Position numbers and translations under genes: made by a program. A stretch of DNA of 16,674 nucleotides from Ruminiclostridium sp. Lineage in GTDB: Bacteria > Bacillota > Clostridia > DSM-8532. The notes beneath the pieces were generated by a model that worked only from the letters and a program-made list of their open reading frames with translations, made no database searches and was not told the DNA's origin. Shown in pieces: positions 1-7,289 of this stretch. The DNA lies in NCBI GenBank assembly GCA_003535195.1, contig DOHN01000090.1:511-17184 (forward strand). Direction: 5' to 3'. Within the stretch, counting starts at the first letter, position 1; each line of letters starts with the position of its first letter.

Positions 1-72
1 ATCACTCTGCCGCTTTTCGAAGTCATTATGATTTAGCGATTTCGAAATCTCTGTTTTCGGTAACGGGTGGGG
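1..72. repeat. Direct repeat copy A (~73 bp), downstream of tctC
   Basis: This stretch aligns over its whole length with 6166-6238 at roughly 85% identity by eye, with one single-base indel. The copies share blocks such as CTTCGAAGTCATTAT-like, ATTTAGCG, GAAATCTCTG and GGGTGGGG. It lies 14 bases beyond the stop codon of the tctC gene, in the same orientation relative to that gene as copy B has to its neighbour. It contains a perfect 12-bp palindrome GATTTCGAAATC that copy B has lost. The left limit is unknown because the window begins here. It could be a dispersed intergenic repeat, a 3'-UTR element, or the trace of a duplication or insertion of the operon. Confidence 0.75.
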
Positions 73-86
73 TTTTTCTAGCGGGA

Positions 87-1151
87 TTACTTTTTATAAG
101 TCAAGCCCAGGTTGTCAATCAGATTACGATAATCTTCAGATGCGTTCTTGAAAGTCTTTGTGAAGGTCTCAATATCCTCATACATGACAGGCTGCCCCAT
201 ATCGTTCATAATCTTTATAAATTCTTCATCCTCACAAATTTGCTTAAACAGTTTTTCATAATATTTTTTGATATTGTCGGGCATATTCTTCGGAACAGAC
301 ACACCCTTGATGGAACCCCATGCACTGAAGTCTACGCCCTGCTCCTTCAGAGTGGGAACATCTGGCATGGAACTGTCCCTTTCATCGGTTGCAACGCCGA
401 TCAGCTTGATTCTTTCCGCTTTGTATTGGGGCAGGAAATCCGAAGGATGGGCGCCGCCGATCATGGTCTGTCCGCCTACCAAAGTAGTGATTGATCCGGC
501 TGTACCATCATGAGGGATAATAACGATGTTGGCGCCGGTCGAATAGGCAAGGCCCTGCAACACCAAATCCACTGTACCATTGGCGGTGGAGCTGGCGGCG
601 GTAATGGGTTTACCGGTCTCATCGGACCATTTGATCATATCGGCCAGCGAGTTAAACTCAGAATTTTCGGGCACGCCAACCATAACGGTATGAATGGAAA
701 TCAGGCATAGGGGATCCAGTGCTTCAAACGGGTCATATTCAAGCTCCTGCAGGAAAGGCATGGACATGTCGCAGCCTGAGCCGTATGCCAGGCCGAGGGT
801 GTATCCGTCCGGAGGGGAATTGGCCACGTAAACGGAACCGGTCACGCCTCCGCCGCCGGGCTTGTTAACAATCTGTACAGGCTGTTCACAATATTTGGAC
901 CAAACCTTTTCAATGGCGCGCCCCAGAAGATCGGAAGAACCGCCGGCAGTGTAGGGAACAATGATGTTAATGGCTCTTTCAGGAGTCCATTCTTTAGGGG
1001 GCTCGCTGCCCGTTGCGGGCGCCGCAGGCACAGAGCCGGAGGGGGAAGGCGCGGAACTTGAGACCGCAGGCGCCGGCTTATTGCCGCAGCCCGATAACAG
1101 GAGACTTGACAACAGAATGGTTACCAACAGTAAGGGAATGACTTTTTTCAT
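87..1151 (-). CDS. tctC: Tripartite tricarboxylate transporter substrate-binding lipoprotein (TctC/Bug family)
   Basis: This is the extracytoplasmic solute-binding subunit of a TTT transporter, about 354 aa. The start at 1151 is chosen because a perfect AAGGAGGA site lies 6-7 bases upstream; an in-frame ATG at 1169 lacks one. Residues 1-22 form a lipoprotein signal (MKK, hydrophobic run, LLSGC lipobox, Cys22), followed by a Pro/Ala/Ser-rich linker to about residue 55. The mature domain opens with a P-x-x-x-GG-x-SD motif (VPYTAGGSSDLLGR) and has the VNKPGGGG and PPDGYTLG segments typical of Bug/TctC proteins, which bind the carboxylate of small organic acids in two lobes. It is the last gene of the operon, 59 bases after tctA, and a weak stem (CGCA/TGCG at 1193-1205) lies in that gap. 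The ligand cannot be read from sequence; the operon suggests a hydroxy, keto or sugar acid. The family call is firm. Confidence 0.93.
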   Translation of the reverse strand: MKKVIPLLLVTILLSSLLLSGCGNKPAPAVSSSAPSPSGSVPAAPATGSEPPKEWTPERAINIIVPYTAGGSSDLLGRAIEKVWSKYCEQPVQIVNKPGGGGVTGSVYVANSPPDGYTLGLAYGSGCDMSMPFLQELEYDPFEALDPLCLISIHTVMVGVPENSEFNSLADMIKWSDETGKPITAASSTANGTVDLVLQGLAYSTGANIVIIPHDGTAGSITTLVGGQTMIGGAHPSDFLPQYKAERIKLIGVATDERDSSMPDVPTLKEQGVDFSAWGSIKGVSVPKNMPDNIKKYYEKLFKQICEDEEFIKIMNDMGQPVMYEDIETFTKTFKNASEDYRNLIDNLGLTYKK

Positions 1152-1210
1152 GATTTTCCTCCTTATCATAGACTATTTTTTAAGATAAAATCCGCAATTT
1201 CTGCGCACTT

Positions 1211-2719
1211 TTACAAAAAACTGACAGGGCCTTTCTTTCTGCTTTTTCTAAACTTACTTATAAACTGCCAGATAATTACTATAAAGAATGTTGCCATAAA
1301 GGAGCCTGAAATTGGCCGGGTAAAAAATATTGAGAACGAACCCTGCGAGAGCATTAAAGATTGCCGCAGCGAGTTTTCCATGAGGGGTGACAGGATAAAA
1401 GCCATCAGCAGCGGACCTGGCTCGAAATCAAGTTTTCGCACAATATATCCGAAAATTCCGAATCCAATAAAGGCAAAGACATTGAACATATTATTTTCCA
1501 GACTGTAGCAGCCCACCGCAGTAATCATAACGATTAGCGGAGCCAAAATGCCGAATGGTATCTTCAGCAGCTTTACCCAGACGCCCACCAGCGGAAGATT
1601 GAGTATGACAAGGATCACATTCCCAATGTACATAGAGGCAATGACTCCCCAGAATACATCGGGATGATCATTCAGAAGAAAAGGGCCCGGGGTGATGCCC
1701 TGTACCAAAAGTGCAGCATAGATCATGGCAATAGAAGCGTTGCAGGGAATTCCAAGGGTGAGCAGCGGAATGAAGGAGGAACTGGATGCGCCATTGTTGG
1801 CCGATTCAGGGCCTGCAACTGCTGCAATGGCACCCTTTCCGAATTCTTCGGGATGTTTGGCAAACTTTCTTTCCACCGAATAGGAAACCAGCGAAGAAAC
1901 AACCGCGCCGCCGCCGGGAATGACACCCACAAAAAAGCCAATGATGGAGCCGCGAATAATGGCCCACTTGGATTCCATCCAATCCTTAGCGGTGGGCCAA
2001 AGCCGTCCGATTTTTGTCGTAACAAATTCACTGCTTACTTCTTTCTCCAGTGTCAGCAAAATCTCACTCAATCCAAACATGCCCATGGCGATGGTGACAA
2101 AATCAAAGCCGCCCATCAATTCCAGCGTACCAAAGGTGAACCGTTCACGGCCGGTGAGCGGATCAATGCCTATATTCGCAAGAAAAATACCCAAAAAGAG
2201 CATAATGCAGCCCTTCAGCGGAGATCCGCTTGTTAAAAATACAGCGAGTAAAAGGCCCAGAACCATCAGCGCAAAATATTCGGGGGCGCCGAATTTCAGC
2301 GCAAGCTCAGCGACCGGGGGTCCGATAAAGCTCATGCCGATAACACCCACTGTGCCGGCAATAAATGAACCTATTGCGGCAATGGAAAGCGCCGCTCCGG
2401 CTCTTCCTTTTTTGGCCATTTCATGGCCGTCTATGGCCGTTACGACAGAGGCCGCCTCACCCGGAAGGTTCAGCAGAATGGAGGTCGTGGAGCCGCCATA
2501 CATGGAACCGTAGAAAATTCCGGCCAAAAAAATCAGTGAGGTTGCCGGAGAATTCATGGCATAAACTACCGGCAGCAGCAGTGAAATGGTCGCTGCCGGC
2601 CCCAGTCCGGGTAAAACGCCGACCACGGTTCCAAGCAGGCACCCCAGAAATCCAAATAGCAAATTGATTCCGGAAAGCGCTACTGCAAACCCTCCCAGTA
2701 AACTCTGAATGGTTTCCAT
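1211..2719 (-). CDS. tctA: Tripartite tricarboxylate transporter large permease (TctA)
   Basis: This is the large membrane subunit of the TTT transporter, 502 aa, the usual family length. The start at 2719 follows a G-rich Shine-Dalgarno (AAGGGGGGG); a longer frame reaching 2785 would overlap tctB and has no ribosome site. The protein is almost entirely hydrophobic, with about a dozen membrane segments. Family signatures are clear: VLPGLGPAATISLLLP near residues 35-50, GSMYGGSTTSILLNLPGE near 71-88, and a second repeat-like half with GVIPGGGAV and ASSSSFIPLLTLGIP. These motifs characterise TctA and indicate two homologous halves. It works with TctB and TctC to import a carboxylate using an ion gradient. 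It lies 16 bases after tctB. The run of seven C's (plus strand 2728-2734) inside its ribosome site is unusual. Confidence 0.95.
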   Translation of the reverse strand: METIQSLLGGFAVALSGINLLFGFLGCLLGTVVGVLPGLGPAATISLLLPVVYAMNSPATSLIFLAGIFYGSMYGGSTTSILLNLPGEAASVVTAIDGHEMAKKGRAGAALSIAAIGSFIAGTVGVIGMSFIGPPVAELALKFGAPEYFALMVLGLLLAVFLTSGSPLKGCIMLFLGIFLANIGIDPLTGRERFTFGTLELMGGFDFVTIAMGMFGLSEILLTLEKEVSSEFVTTKIGRLWPTAKDWMESKWAIIRGSIIGFFVGVIPGGGAVVSSLVSYSVERKFAKHPEEFGKGAIAAVAGPESANNGASSSSFIPLLTLGIPCNASIAMIYAALLVQGITPGPFLLNDHPDVFWGVIASMYIGNVILVILNLPLVGVWVKLLKIPFGILAPLIVMITAVGCYSLENNMFNVFAFIGFGIFGYIVRKLDFEPGPLLMAFILSPLMENSLRQSLMLSQGSFSIFFTRPISGSFMATFFIVIIWQFISKFRKSRKKGPVSFL

Positions 2720-2735
2720 ATGCTTATCCCCCCCC

Positions 2736-3191
2736 TTACCAAGGTAATAATCCGTTTGGCAGCGGCACAGACAGCAGCTTTTCAAACAGAAAATACATTG
2801 CTCCGGTACCCAAAACAGTGAACAGAATAATTGTCAGCGGTTTGCTGTGCGCAATTACGATCTGCCAGAGCAAAATGAACAAAGCGGTAGAAATGGCATA
2901 GCCCAAGGGTTCCATAACAAGGGCATAGACAAAGGTAATGACAAGCGCCAGCAGCAGATTGATCCACTCGCCTTTTCCCCAAAAAGGAGTGCTGTCCCCT
3001 TTTTTCCTCCAGCTCAGAAACAGCCAGATTGCAGATGAAATAAAGATGCCCGTACCGCAGACAAAGGTGAAAAATCCAGCCCCGGGCTTAGTAATGGTGC
3101 CGACTTCCAGCTTGGTAAAAGAATAGATGCTGATATAAAGCCCCAGCAGGGTGAATATGATACCTACAATCCGATGCACTTTGGTCATCAT
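2736..3191 (-). CDS. tctB: Tripartite tricarboxylate transporter small permease (TctB)
   Basis: This is the small membrane subunit of the TTT transporter, 151 aa. Hydrophobic segments are visible near residues 8-25, 40-60, 77-93, 96-114 and 118-136, and it ends with the FEKLLSVPLPNGLLPW tail typical of TctB (VPLPxG). The start codon at 3191 forms a 4-base overlap (ATGA) with the stop of the upstream DapA-family gene, pointing to translational coupling; a second ATG follows at once at 3188. An AGGAGG site ends about 7 bases before the first ATG. TctB sequences are poorly conserved, but the length, topology, C-terminal motif and position directly before tctA make the call secure. Confidence 0.92.
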   Translation of the reverse strand: MMTKVHRIVGIIFTLLGLYISIYSFTKLEVGTITKPGAGFFTFVCGTGIFISSAIWLFLSWRKKGDSTPFWGKGEWINLLLALVITFVYALVMEPLGYAISTALFILLWQIVIAHSKPLTIILFTVLGTGAMYFLFEKLLSVPLPNGLLPW

Positions 3192-4090
3192 GATGCATCC
3201 TCCTGAAACAACCCCATTTCAGTCAATATCTTTTTGAGCTGTTCACGCTCTTCTGTTTTAAGGGGTCCAACGGGAGCAAAGCACGGACCTGCTTCAATTC
3301 CCAGCAATTCCAGTCCTTCTTTTATGACAGCGGGGAAGGTGCCCAGCCCAAACGCAATACGGAGCGGGGCCAGACGGTATTGTGCTTCCAGCGAGCCTTT
3401 GATATCTCCCTGAACATATTTGTCGTAAATACTGCTGCACAGGCGCGGCGCTACGTTGGCACAAGCCGCTACCGCACCGGTTGCGCCATAGCACAGGCCG
3501 GCATGAATCAGCGTGTCACGCCCCATCAGTACGCTAAAGTCTTTGCCGCGGGTCAGTCTTATGTATTCGCCGGAATTGGTCATATCGCCGGTAGAATCCT
3601 TAACGCCCACGATATTCGGAATATCAGCAAGACGGGCAACCGTTTCAGGTGTAATATCAACATTGGTTTTGGGGCGGTTGTTGTAAAGCAGAACCGGCAG
3701 GGATGTGCTTTTGGCTATTGCAGCAAAATGCTCGTATACTTGATCCTGGTTAGGGGAGATGAACATGGGGGTCAAAACGCTCAAGGCGTCCACACCTACG
3801 TCTTCGGCAATTTGTGCGAGTGCGATTGAACCGCGTGTAGTAATATGGTTTGCACCTGCATAAACAGGGAGACGCCCGGCAACCTCATCTTTTGTGATCT
3901 CCAGTGCTTGGCGGTATTCTTCGTTGGATAGGCCGTAGAACTCTCCCGTTGTTGCAACAGCAAATATTCCATGCACACCGCCTTTTATAAGATAGTTGAT
4001 CAGTTTGCGGAGAACTTTTTCGTTCAGCTTGCCTTCCTTTGTAAAAGGAGTGATCATTGCAGGTAATATACCTTTTGCCTGAAATTTCAT
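3188..4090 (-). CDS. DapA/NanA-superfamily lyase or aldolase (class I, Schiff-base)
   Basis: This is a 300-aa TIM-barrel enzyme of the dihydrodipicolinate synthase / N-acetylneuraminate lyase superfamily, acting on a pyruvate-type substrate through a lysine Schiff base. Visible active-site elements are TTGE at 47-50 (carboxylate-binding loop), Tyr136 in YNNRPKT, and Lys164 in GVKDSTGD. A genuine DapA has an arginine after the YN-P loop (R138 in E. coli) that holds aspartate semialdehyde. The equivalent position here is Lys141 and the loop reads YNNRPK, so lysine biosynthesis is unlikely. A 2-keto-3-deoxy-sugar-acid aldolase or dehydratase (KDG aldolase or KdgD type) fits the operon better. 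The start at 4090 is backed by AAGGAGGAG; an in-frame upstream extension lacks such a site. The stop overlaps the tctB start. The superfamily is sure; the substrate is inferred. Confidence 0.88.
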   Translation of the reverse strand: MKFQAKGILPAMITPFTKEGKLNEKVLRKLINYLIKGGVHGIFAVATTGEFYGLSNEEYRQALEITKDEVAGRLPVYAGANHITTRGSIALAQIAEDVGVDALSVLTPMFISPNQDQVYEHFAAIAKSTSLPVLLYNNRPKTNVDITPETVARLADIPNIVGVKDSTGDMTNSGEYIRLTRGKDFSVLMGRDTLIHAGLCYGATGAVAACANVAPRLCSSIYDKYVQGDIKGSLEAQYRLAPLRIAFGLGTFPAVIKEGLELLGIEAGPCFAPVGPLKTEEREQLKKILTEMGLFQEDAS

Positions 4091-4116
4091 CCTGTTTCTC
4101 CTCCTTTTCATTGTTC

Positions 4117-4139
4117 TATTGTCTATTTGTGAAACAATA
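4117..4139. promoter_or_regulatory. Inverted repeat TATTGT-N11-ACAATA, upstream of the DapA-like gene
   Basis: Within the 102-base gap between the dehydrogenase stop and the DapA-like start, the arms TATTGT (4117-4122) and ACAATA (4134-4139) form a 6-bp inverted repeat with an 11-base spacer. A further TTGTT half-site lies beside it at 4111-4115. The layout would suit a dimeric repressor or an mRNA stem before an internal start. Short AT-rich arms such as these can also arise by chance. Confidence 0.3.
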
Positions 4140-4192
4140 AGGTTCCCGGACCCCATCAGCAAGTCTTTTGATTGTGCTTAAGGGCAAGGCTC

Positions 4193-5152
4193 TTATTCAA
4201 CCATGTTGACTGCCCATTGGGGTTTTTCGCCGGACAGTGCGGAGTGAATTCCCATTGCCGCATGGAGCCCCATACGATTCATGGATTCCTGTGTCAGTGC
4301 TGCATTGTGGGGTGAAACAATGATATTTTTTAAAGTGAAGAGCGGGTTATCATAGGGGCAGGGTTCCTGGCAAAAAACGTCCAGCGCAGCACCTTTGATT
4401 GCACCTTCCGCCAGTACCTTATAGAGATCTTCTTCTGCGAGTACCTCTCCCCGGGCGCAATTGACAAGGCAGGCACTCCTTTTCATGAGACTGAGCAATG
4501 AAAGATTGACCAGTCCTTTGGTCTGCTCATTGGAGGGCAGGTGGAGGGATATGTAGTCGGAGGTTTTAAAAACTTCCTCGATAGAATCAACGGGCGCAAC
4601 ATATTCGGGATACTTGTCAGGGGGAATAAACGGGTCATATCCGATGACCTTCATTTTTACGCCAAATGCAGCTTTTTCCCCCAGAAGAGAGCCGATGCGC
4701 CCGACTCCTACAATGCCCAGTACTTTGCCAGCAAGATCCGATCCTTTGACTTTGTTTCTGATTTCCCAATTGCCCGCCCGGGTCTGCCCATCCATGTAAA
4801 CAATATTATGGGCCAGTGCGAAAATCAGTCCCATGGCATGTTCTGCAACCGAATTGGCGTTGGATTCAGGGGCGAAGGTCACCCAGATTCCTTTTTTGGT
4901 GCAGTGCGCCACATCGATATTATCCACACCCACGCCATGACGCCCGATTGCCTTAAGCCGGGGCGCCGCGTCAATTACTTCGGCAGGATAGGGCGCTGTT
5001 CTGACCAGCAGTGCATCGGCATCGGCCACCTCAGCTTTAAGGGTGCCAAGATCTGTTTTCCCGGATCCGACAACCACTTCATAGCCTTTCTCGCGCAGAT
5101 AATCTTTTCCGGCGCCTGTAATATCCTGTGGAATTACTACTTTATAAGCCAT
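4193..5152 (-). CDS. D-2-hydroxyacid dehydrogenase, NAD-dependent (SerA/HPR-like)
   Basis: This is a 319-aa D-isomer-specific 2-hydroxyacid dehydrogenase, a cytoplasmic oxidoreductase interconverting a 2-keto acid and a D-2-hydroxy acid. The N-terminal part of the substrate domain carries [11 protein letters not shown] (residues 70-80). The nucleotide-binding motif is GVGRIG at 149-154, with Asp173 at the end of the second strand favouring NAD. The catalytic set is Arg234 (NCARGE), Glu263 (QEP) and His282 (SPHNAAL). The usual PHIG/PHVG is PHNA here. There is no ACT regulatory domain, so it is shorter than classic biosynthetic SerA. GAGGAGGG precedes the ATG. It lies 15 bases after the HpaI-type aldolase, whose product (an aldehyde or keto acid) it could reduce. 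Hydroxypyruvate, glyoxylate, phosphoglycerate or a sugar-derived keto acid are all possible substrates. Confidence 0.92.
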   Translation of the reverse strand: MAYKVVIPQDITGAGKDYLREKGYEVVVGSGKTDLGTLKAEVADADALLVRTAPYPAEVIDAAPRLKAIGRHGVGVDNIDVAHCTKKGIWVTFAPESNANSVAEHAMGLIFALAHNIVYMDGQTRAGNWEIRNKVKGSDLAGKVLGIVGVGRIGSLLGEKAAFGVKMKVIGYDPFIPPDKYPEYVAPVDSIEEVFKTSDYISLHLPSNEQTKGLVNLSLLSLMKRSACLVNCARGEVLAEEDLYKVLAEGAIKGAALDVFCQEPCPYDNPLFTLKNIIVSPHNAALTQESMNRMGLHAAMGIHSALSGEKPQWAVNMVE

Positions 5153-5167
5153 ATTTTTTATCCCTCC

Positions 5168-5935
5168 TCATCCTTTCAAGTGAGCCAGACCTTCCCGGGC
5201 ATTATTCATCATCATGGTGACATCGTTGGACCAAAGATTCAGCGCCATTCCTTTTTCCATCCATGCCCTGACTGCAGCAGGGGCGCCCGTCATATGGATG
5301 CCCGAGAACTTTCCGCGCTGTTTGGCAGCTGCGATAACCGTCTCAATGGCATTGACCACGGTGGGATGGTTGAACTGGCCCATCAGCCCGTAGCTCTGTG
5401 AAAGGTCGTTGGGACCGATGAAAGCAGCGTCGACGCCATCCAGATCAAGAATTTTTCCAATGTTGTCAACGCCTGTCGGAGACTCGATCTGGCACATAAT
5501 CACAGTTTCATTATTGGCTTTTTCCATGTATTCGGTTGCCGACGGTATTTTTTCGTATCCGGTATGCCCGCGCAGCAGCGAAACACCGCGGCTGCCCATT
5601 GGATAATATTTCGAATAGGTAAGAAGTGCCTTTGCCTGCTCGGCCGTTTCGCAATTTGGAAGCATTAGTCCATCTGCGCCCATTTCCATATATTTTAGTA
5701 CAACTTCGCGCTTGGCTTCGGGAACACGAACAAAACCGGCTATATCCATTGCTCGTCCCATACCTAAAAGGGCCGCTACTTTAGAGTAATCAAAGCCGCC
5801 ATGCTCGCAATCGATCATAAACAAGTCAAAGCCGCAGACCTTGAGGATTTTTACAATGTCAGGGTTATCAAATGTGGTGATCATCGTCCCAATAATGGAT
5901 TCACCGTTTCTTAAACGCTGTTTAATGTTACTCAT
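5168..5935 (-). CDS. HpcH/HpaI-family pyruvate aldolase (GarL-like)
   Basis: This is a 255-aa class II (metal-dependent) aldolase of the HpcH/HpaI family, which includes 2-keto-3-deoxyglucarate aldolase GarL and 4-hydroxy-2-oxoheptanedioate aldolase HpaI. Residues in expected places are His45 in IDCEHGGFD (catalytic base), Arg70 in FVRVPE (pyruvate), Glu151 in CQIES and Asp177 in GPNDLS (metal ligands), plus YYPMGSRGVS at 111-120. Three in-frame ATGs occur; 5935 is chosen because GAGGAG is 7 bases upstream, whereas 5950 and 5941 overlap that site. It is the first gene of the six-gene operon. It would split a 2-keto-3-deoxy acid into pyruvate and an aldehyde such as tartronate semialdehyde or glycolaldehyde. 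The exact aldehyde cannot be read from the sequence. Confidence 0.9.
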   Translation of the reverse strand: MSNIKQRLRNGESIIGTMITTFDNPDIVKILKVCGFDLFMIDCEHGGFDYSKVAALLGMGRAMDIAGFVRVPEAKREVVLKYMEMGADGLMLPNCETAEQAKALLTYSKYYPMGSRGVSLLRGHTGYEKIPSATEYMEKANNETVIMCQIESPTGVDNIGKILDLDGVDAAFIGPNDLSQSYGLMGQFNHPTVVNAIETVIAAAKQRGKFSGIHMTGAPAAVRAWMEKGMALNLWSNDVTMMMNNAREGLAHLKG

Positions 5936-5980
5936 ATGCATTCTCCTCATTATCTATTTTGAAGCGTTGCACCTCCCTAA

Positions 5981-6010
5981 ATCATATTGGGGACAACCGC
6001 CCAGTATGAT
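5981..6010. promoter_or_regulatory. 11-bp inverted repeat (probable operator) before the tct operon
   Basis: On the plus strand, ATCATATTGGG (5981-5991) and CCCAGTATGAT (6000-6010) are reverse complements except for one position, with an 8-base spacer. The centre is about 60 bases upstream of the first start codon of the operon (5935). An 11-bp arm with one mismatch is well above what the surrounding sequence offers. It suits a two-fold symmetric repressor or activator site, or a stem in the operon leader. I could not pick a convincing promoter for the operon; TATGAT inside the minus-strand arm is a -10-like hexamer without a good -35. Confidence 0.5.
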
Positions 6011-6090
6011 CGCAATTAATGGTTTAATTCGCCGTCCCGGACAAATGTTTTAGTTTATTAAAAATTCGGGAAGATAAATAAAGAAATAGA

Positions 6091-6123
6091 AAGATAGCAG
6101 ACACTCATGGTATCTGCTATCTT
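6091..6123 (-). terminator. Hairpin with T-rich tract, terminator between the dehydrogenase pseudogene and the tct operon
   Basis: AAGATAGCAGA (6091-6101) and TCTGCTATCTT (6113-6123) form a perfect 11-bp stem with an 11-base loop. Read on the minus strand the stem is followed by a T-rich stretch (TTTCTATTTCTTTATTT-like). That suits an intrinsic terminator for transcription from the gene ending at 6242, insulating the tct operon. On the plus strand it is followed only by TTGGTTTTA, a weaker tail. The 306-base gap 5936-6241 holds this hairpin, the operator-like repeat at 5981-6010 and repeat copy B, and no gene. Confidence 0.6.
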
Positions 6124-6165
6124 GGTTTTACGGCATTAATCCTGCTCCGCTTACGCACTGAAAAC

Positions 6166-6238
6166 ATCACTTTGCCGCTCTTCGAAGTCATTATAATTTA
6201 GCGCTTCTTGAAATCTCTGATTTCGTCAATGGGTGGGG
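6166..6238. repeat. Direct repeat copy B (~73 bp), downstream of the dehydrogenase pseudogene
   Basis: This is the second copy of the repeat seen at 1-72, in the same orientation. It ends 3 bases before the stop codon of the minus-strand dehydrogenase pseudogene. Both copies keep CGCT...AGCG arms about 20 bases apart (minus strand) and the CCCCACCC block next to the gene end, which is where they are most alike. The neighbouring genes themselves are not related at their C-terminal ends, so the similarity is of the intergenic sequence only. Together the two copies bracket the tct operon. Confidence 0.75.
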
Positions 6239-6241
6239 CTC

Positions 6242-7047
6242 TTATCTCAGCTCGGGCACCACTGTGGCTGGAATTCTTCCGGATAGTGCCTCAACCAGGC
6301 TTTCCGCAGCTTTCATGGACATATTGAGACGGGTCCCGGCAGTGGCGGAACCGATATGGGGCAGGGACACTACATTGGGCAGTCTAAGAAGGGGATTGTC
6401 CGGATCAACCGGTTCGGTTTCAAAAACGTCCAGGCCTGCGCCGGCTATTTTTTTATTCTCCAGAGCTTTTATAAGCGCGGCTTCATTCACAGTCTGGCCT
6501 CTGGAAACATTAATGAAAATAGCGGTGTCCTTCATCAACTCAAATTCCTTAAAGTCAATAAGATGGTATGTTTCCTGGGTGAGGGGAAGCACCAGCACAA
6601 TAAAGTCGGAGTTTTTAAGCAGATTAGGGATAGATTCATATTTTACACCCAATTTTTCTTCCGCTTCGGTTTTTCTTTTTCGATTATAATAAAGAACGTC
6701 CATATCAAAGCCAGACCGGGCCCGTTTGGCAATGACCTCACCGATCCTTCCCATGCCTATGATACCAAGAGTCGAGTGATGGACATCCACGCCGAAAAAG
6801 GGCGTATCGTCCCCGGGCATCCATTTTCCTTCTTTAACGAGTTTATCCAGCTCGCAGATCCTCCGGGCAGCAGAGAGTATTAAACCAAATGTCGGGTCGG
6901 CTACCGTGCCATCCAGAACAAAGGGGGTGTTGGTGCCGATAATATTTCTTCTTTTTTCTCCCATTTTTCATAATCACAAAATTGAGCAATATAGTCTTCA
7001 GCTTCTTTTGGAATAGGTACCGCGATATATACTCTTGGTTTCTTCAT
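6242..7047 (-). pseudogene. Broken D-2-hydroxyacid dehydrogenase (glyoxylate/hydroxypyruvate reductase GhrB-like)
   Basis: A GGGAGGT site and ATG at 7047 open a frame beginning MKKPRVYIAVPIPKEAED, the typical N-terminus of GhrB-like reductases. It runs 48 codons and stops at 6901. The rest of the enzyme is in another frame from about 6955 to 6242: IIGTNTPFVLDGTVAD, then GMGRIG (Rossmann motif), then the catalytic VSRGQ (Arg), ETEP (Glu) and LPHIGSAT (His). Family members have about 65-70 residues between the EKWE-like segment and the IGTNTP segment, including the SVGYDNxD substrate loop. Here these are missing and the frame is shifted, so an internal deletion is inferred. The junction lies in an A/G-rich stretch (GAGAAAAAAGAAGAA). 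An ATG at 6964 opens the long downstream frame (240 codons) but would give a protein without half of its substrate domain. A sequencing error alone could not explain the missing block. Confidence 0.82.
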
Positions 7048-7161
7048 GGTTTACCTCCCGGTTTAATGCTAACAAAATTCTAAATTAGATATACCATTCA
7101 TCTGTACATGAGTAACAGAGTAAATTCAGACTTAAAGGGATTCCTCCTCTTTCTGAGATGA

Positions 7162-7190
7162 TTGACAATAAGGCTCTTTGGCGATAGGAT
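7162..7190 (+). promoter_or_regulatory. Sigma-A-type promoter for xylB
   Basis: A perfect -35 TTGACA (7162-7167) is followed after 17 bases by TAGGAT (7185-7190), a 4/6 match to TATAAT. It sits about 100 bases upstream of the xylB start, leaving an AT-rich leader. The divergent dehydrogenase pseudogene starts at 7047, so 7048-7289 is a bidirectional promoter region; I found no good promoter for the minus-strand side. Confidence 0.55.
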
Positions 7191-7289
7191 AAAAATGTAA
7201 GCTATATGTGTATTCTATTTTTATTATTCTTTATTAAAACCAATAATTATATTTGTATAAAGATAGTTTCCAATGATAGAGGTAATGCA

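Noticed and set aside
1664..2513. Overlapping plus-strand open frames opposite tctA
   Set aside because: They mirror the hydrophobic codons of tctA, have no ribosome sites and match no recognisable protein.
3188..4090. Assignment of the DapA-family gene as lysine-pathway dapA
   Set aside because: The arginine that binds aspartate semialdehyde is replaced by Lys and the loop sequence differs. The neighbours are a transporter and catabolic enzymes rather than lysine genes.
4541..5401. Long open frame (286 codons) on the plus strand opposite the dehydrogenase and the HpaI-type aldolase
   Set aside because: It has no ribosome site, no family resemblance and low-complexity composition, and it crosses two well-supported genes on the other strand. 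It is a codon-structure shadow.
7142..7152. Strong minus-strand Shine-Dalgarno-like AGAGGAGGAA
   Set aside because: No ATG, GTG or TTG follows within a usable distance and the frames downstream are closed. It may be a relic, but there is no gene to assign.
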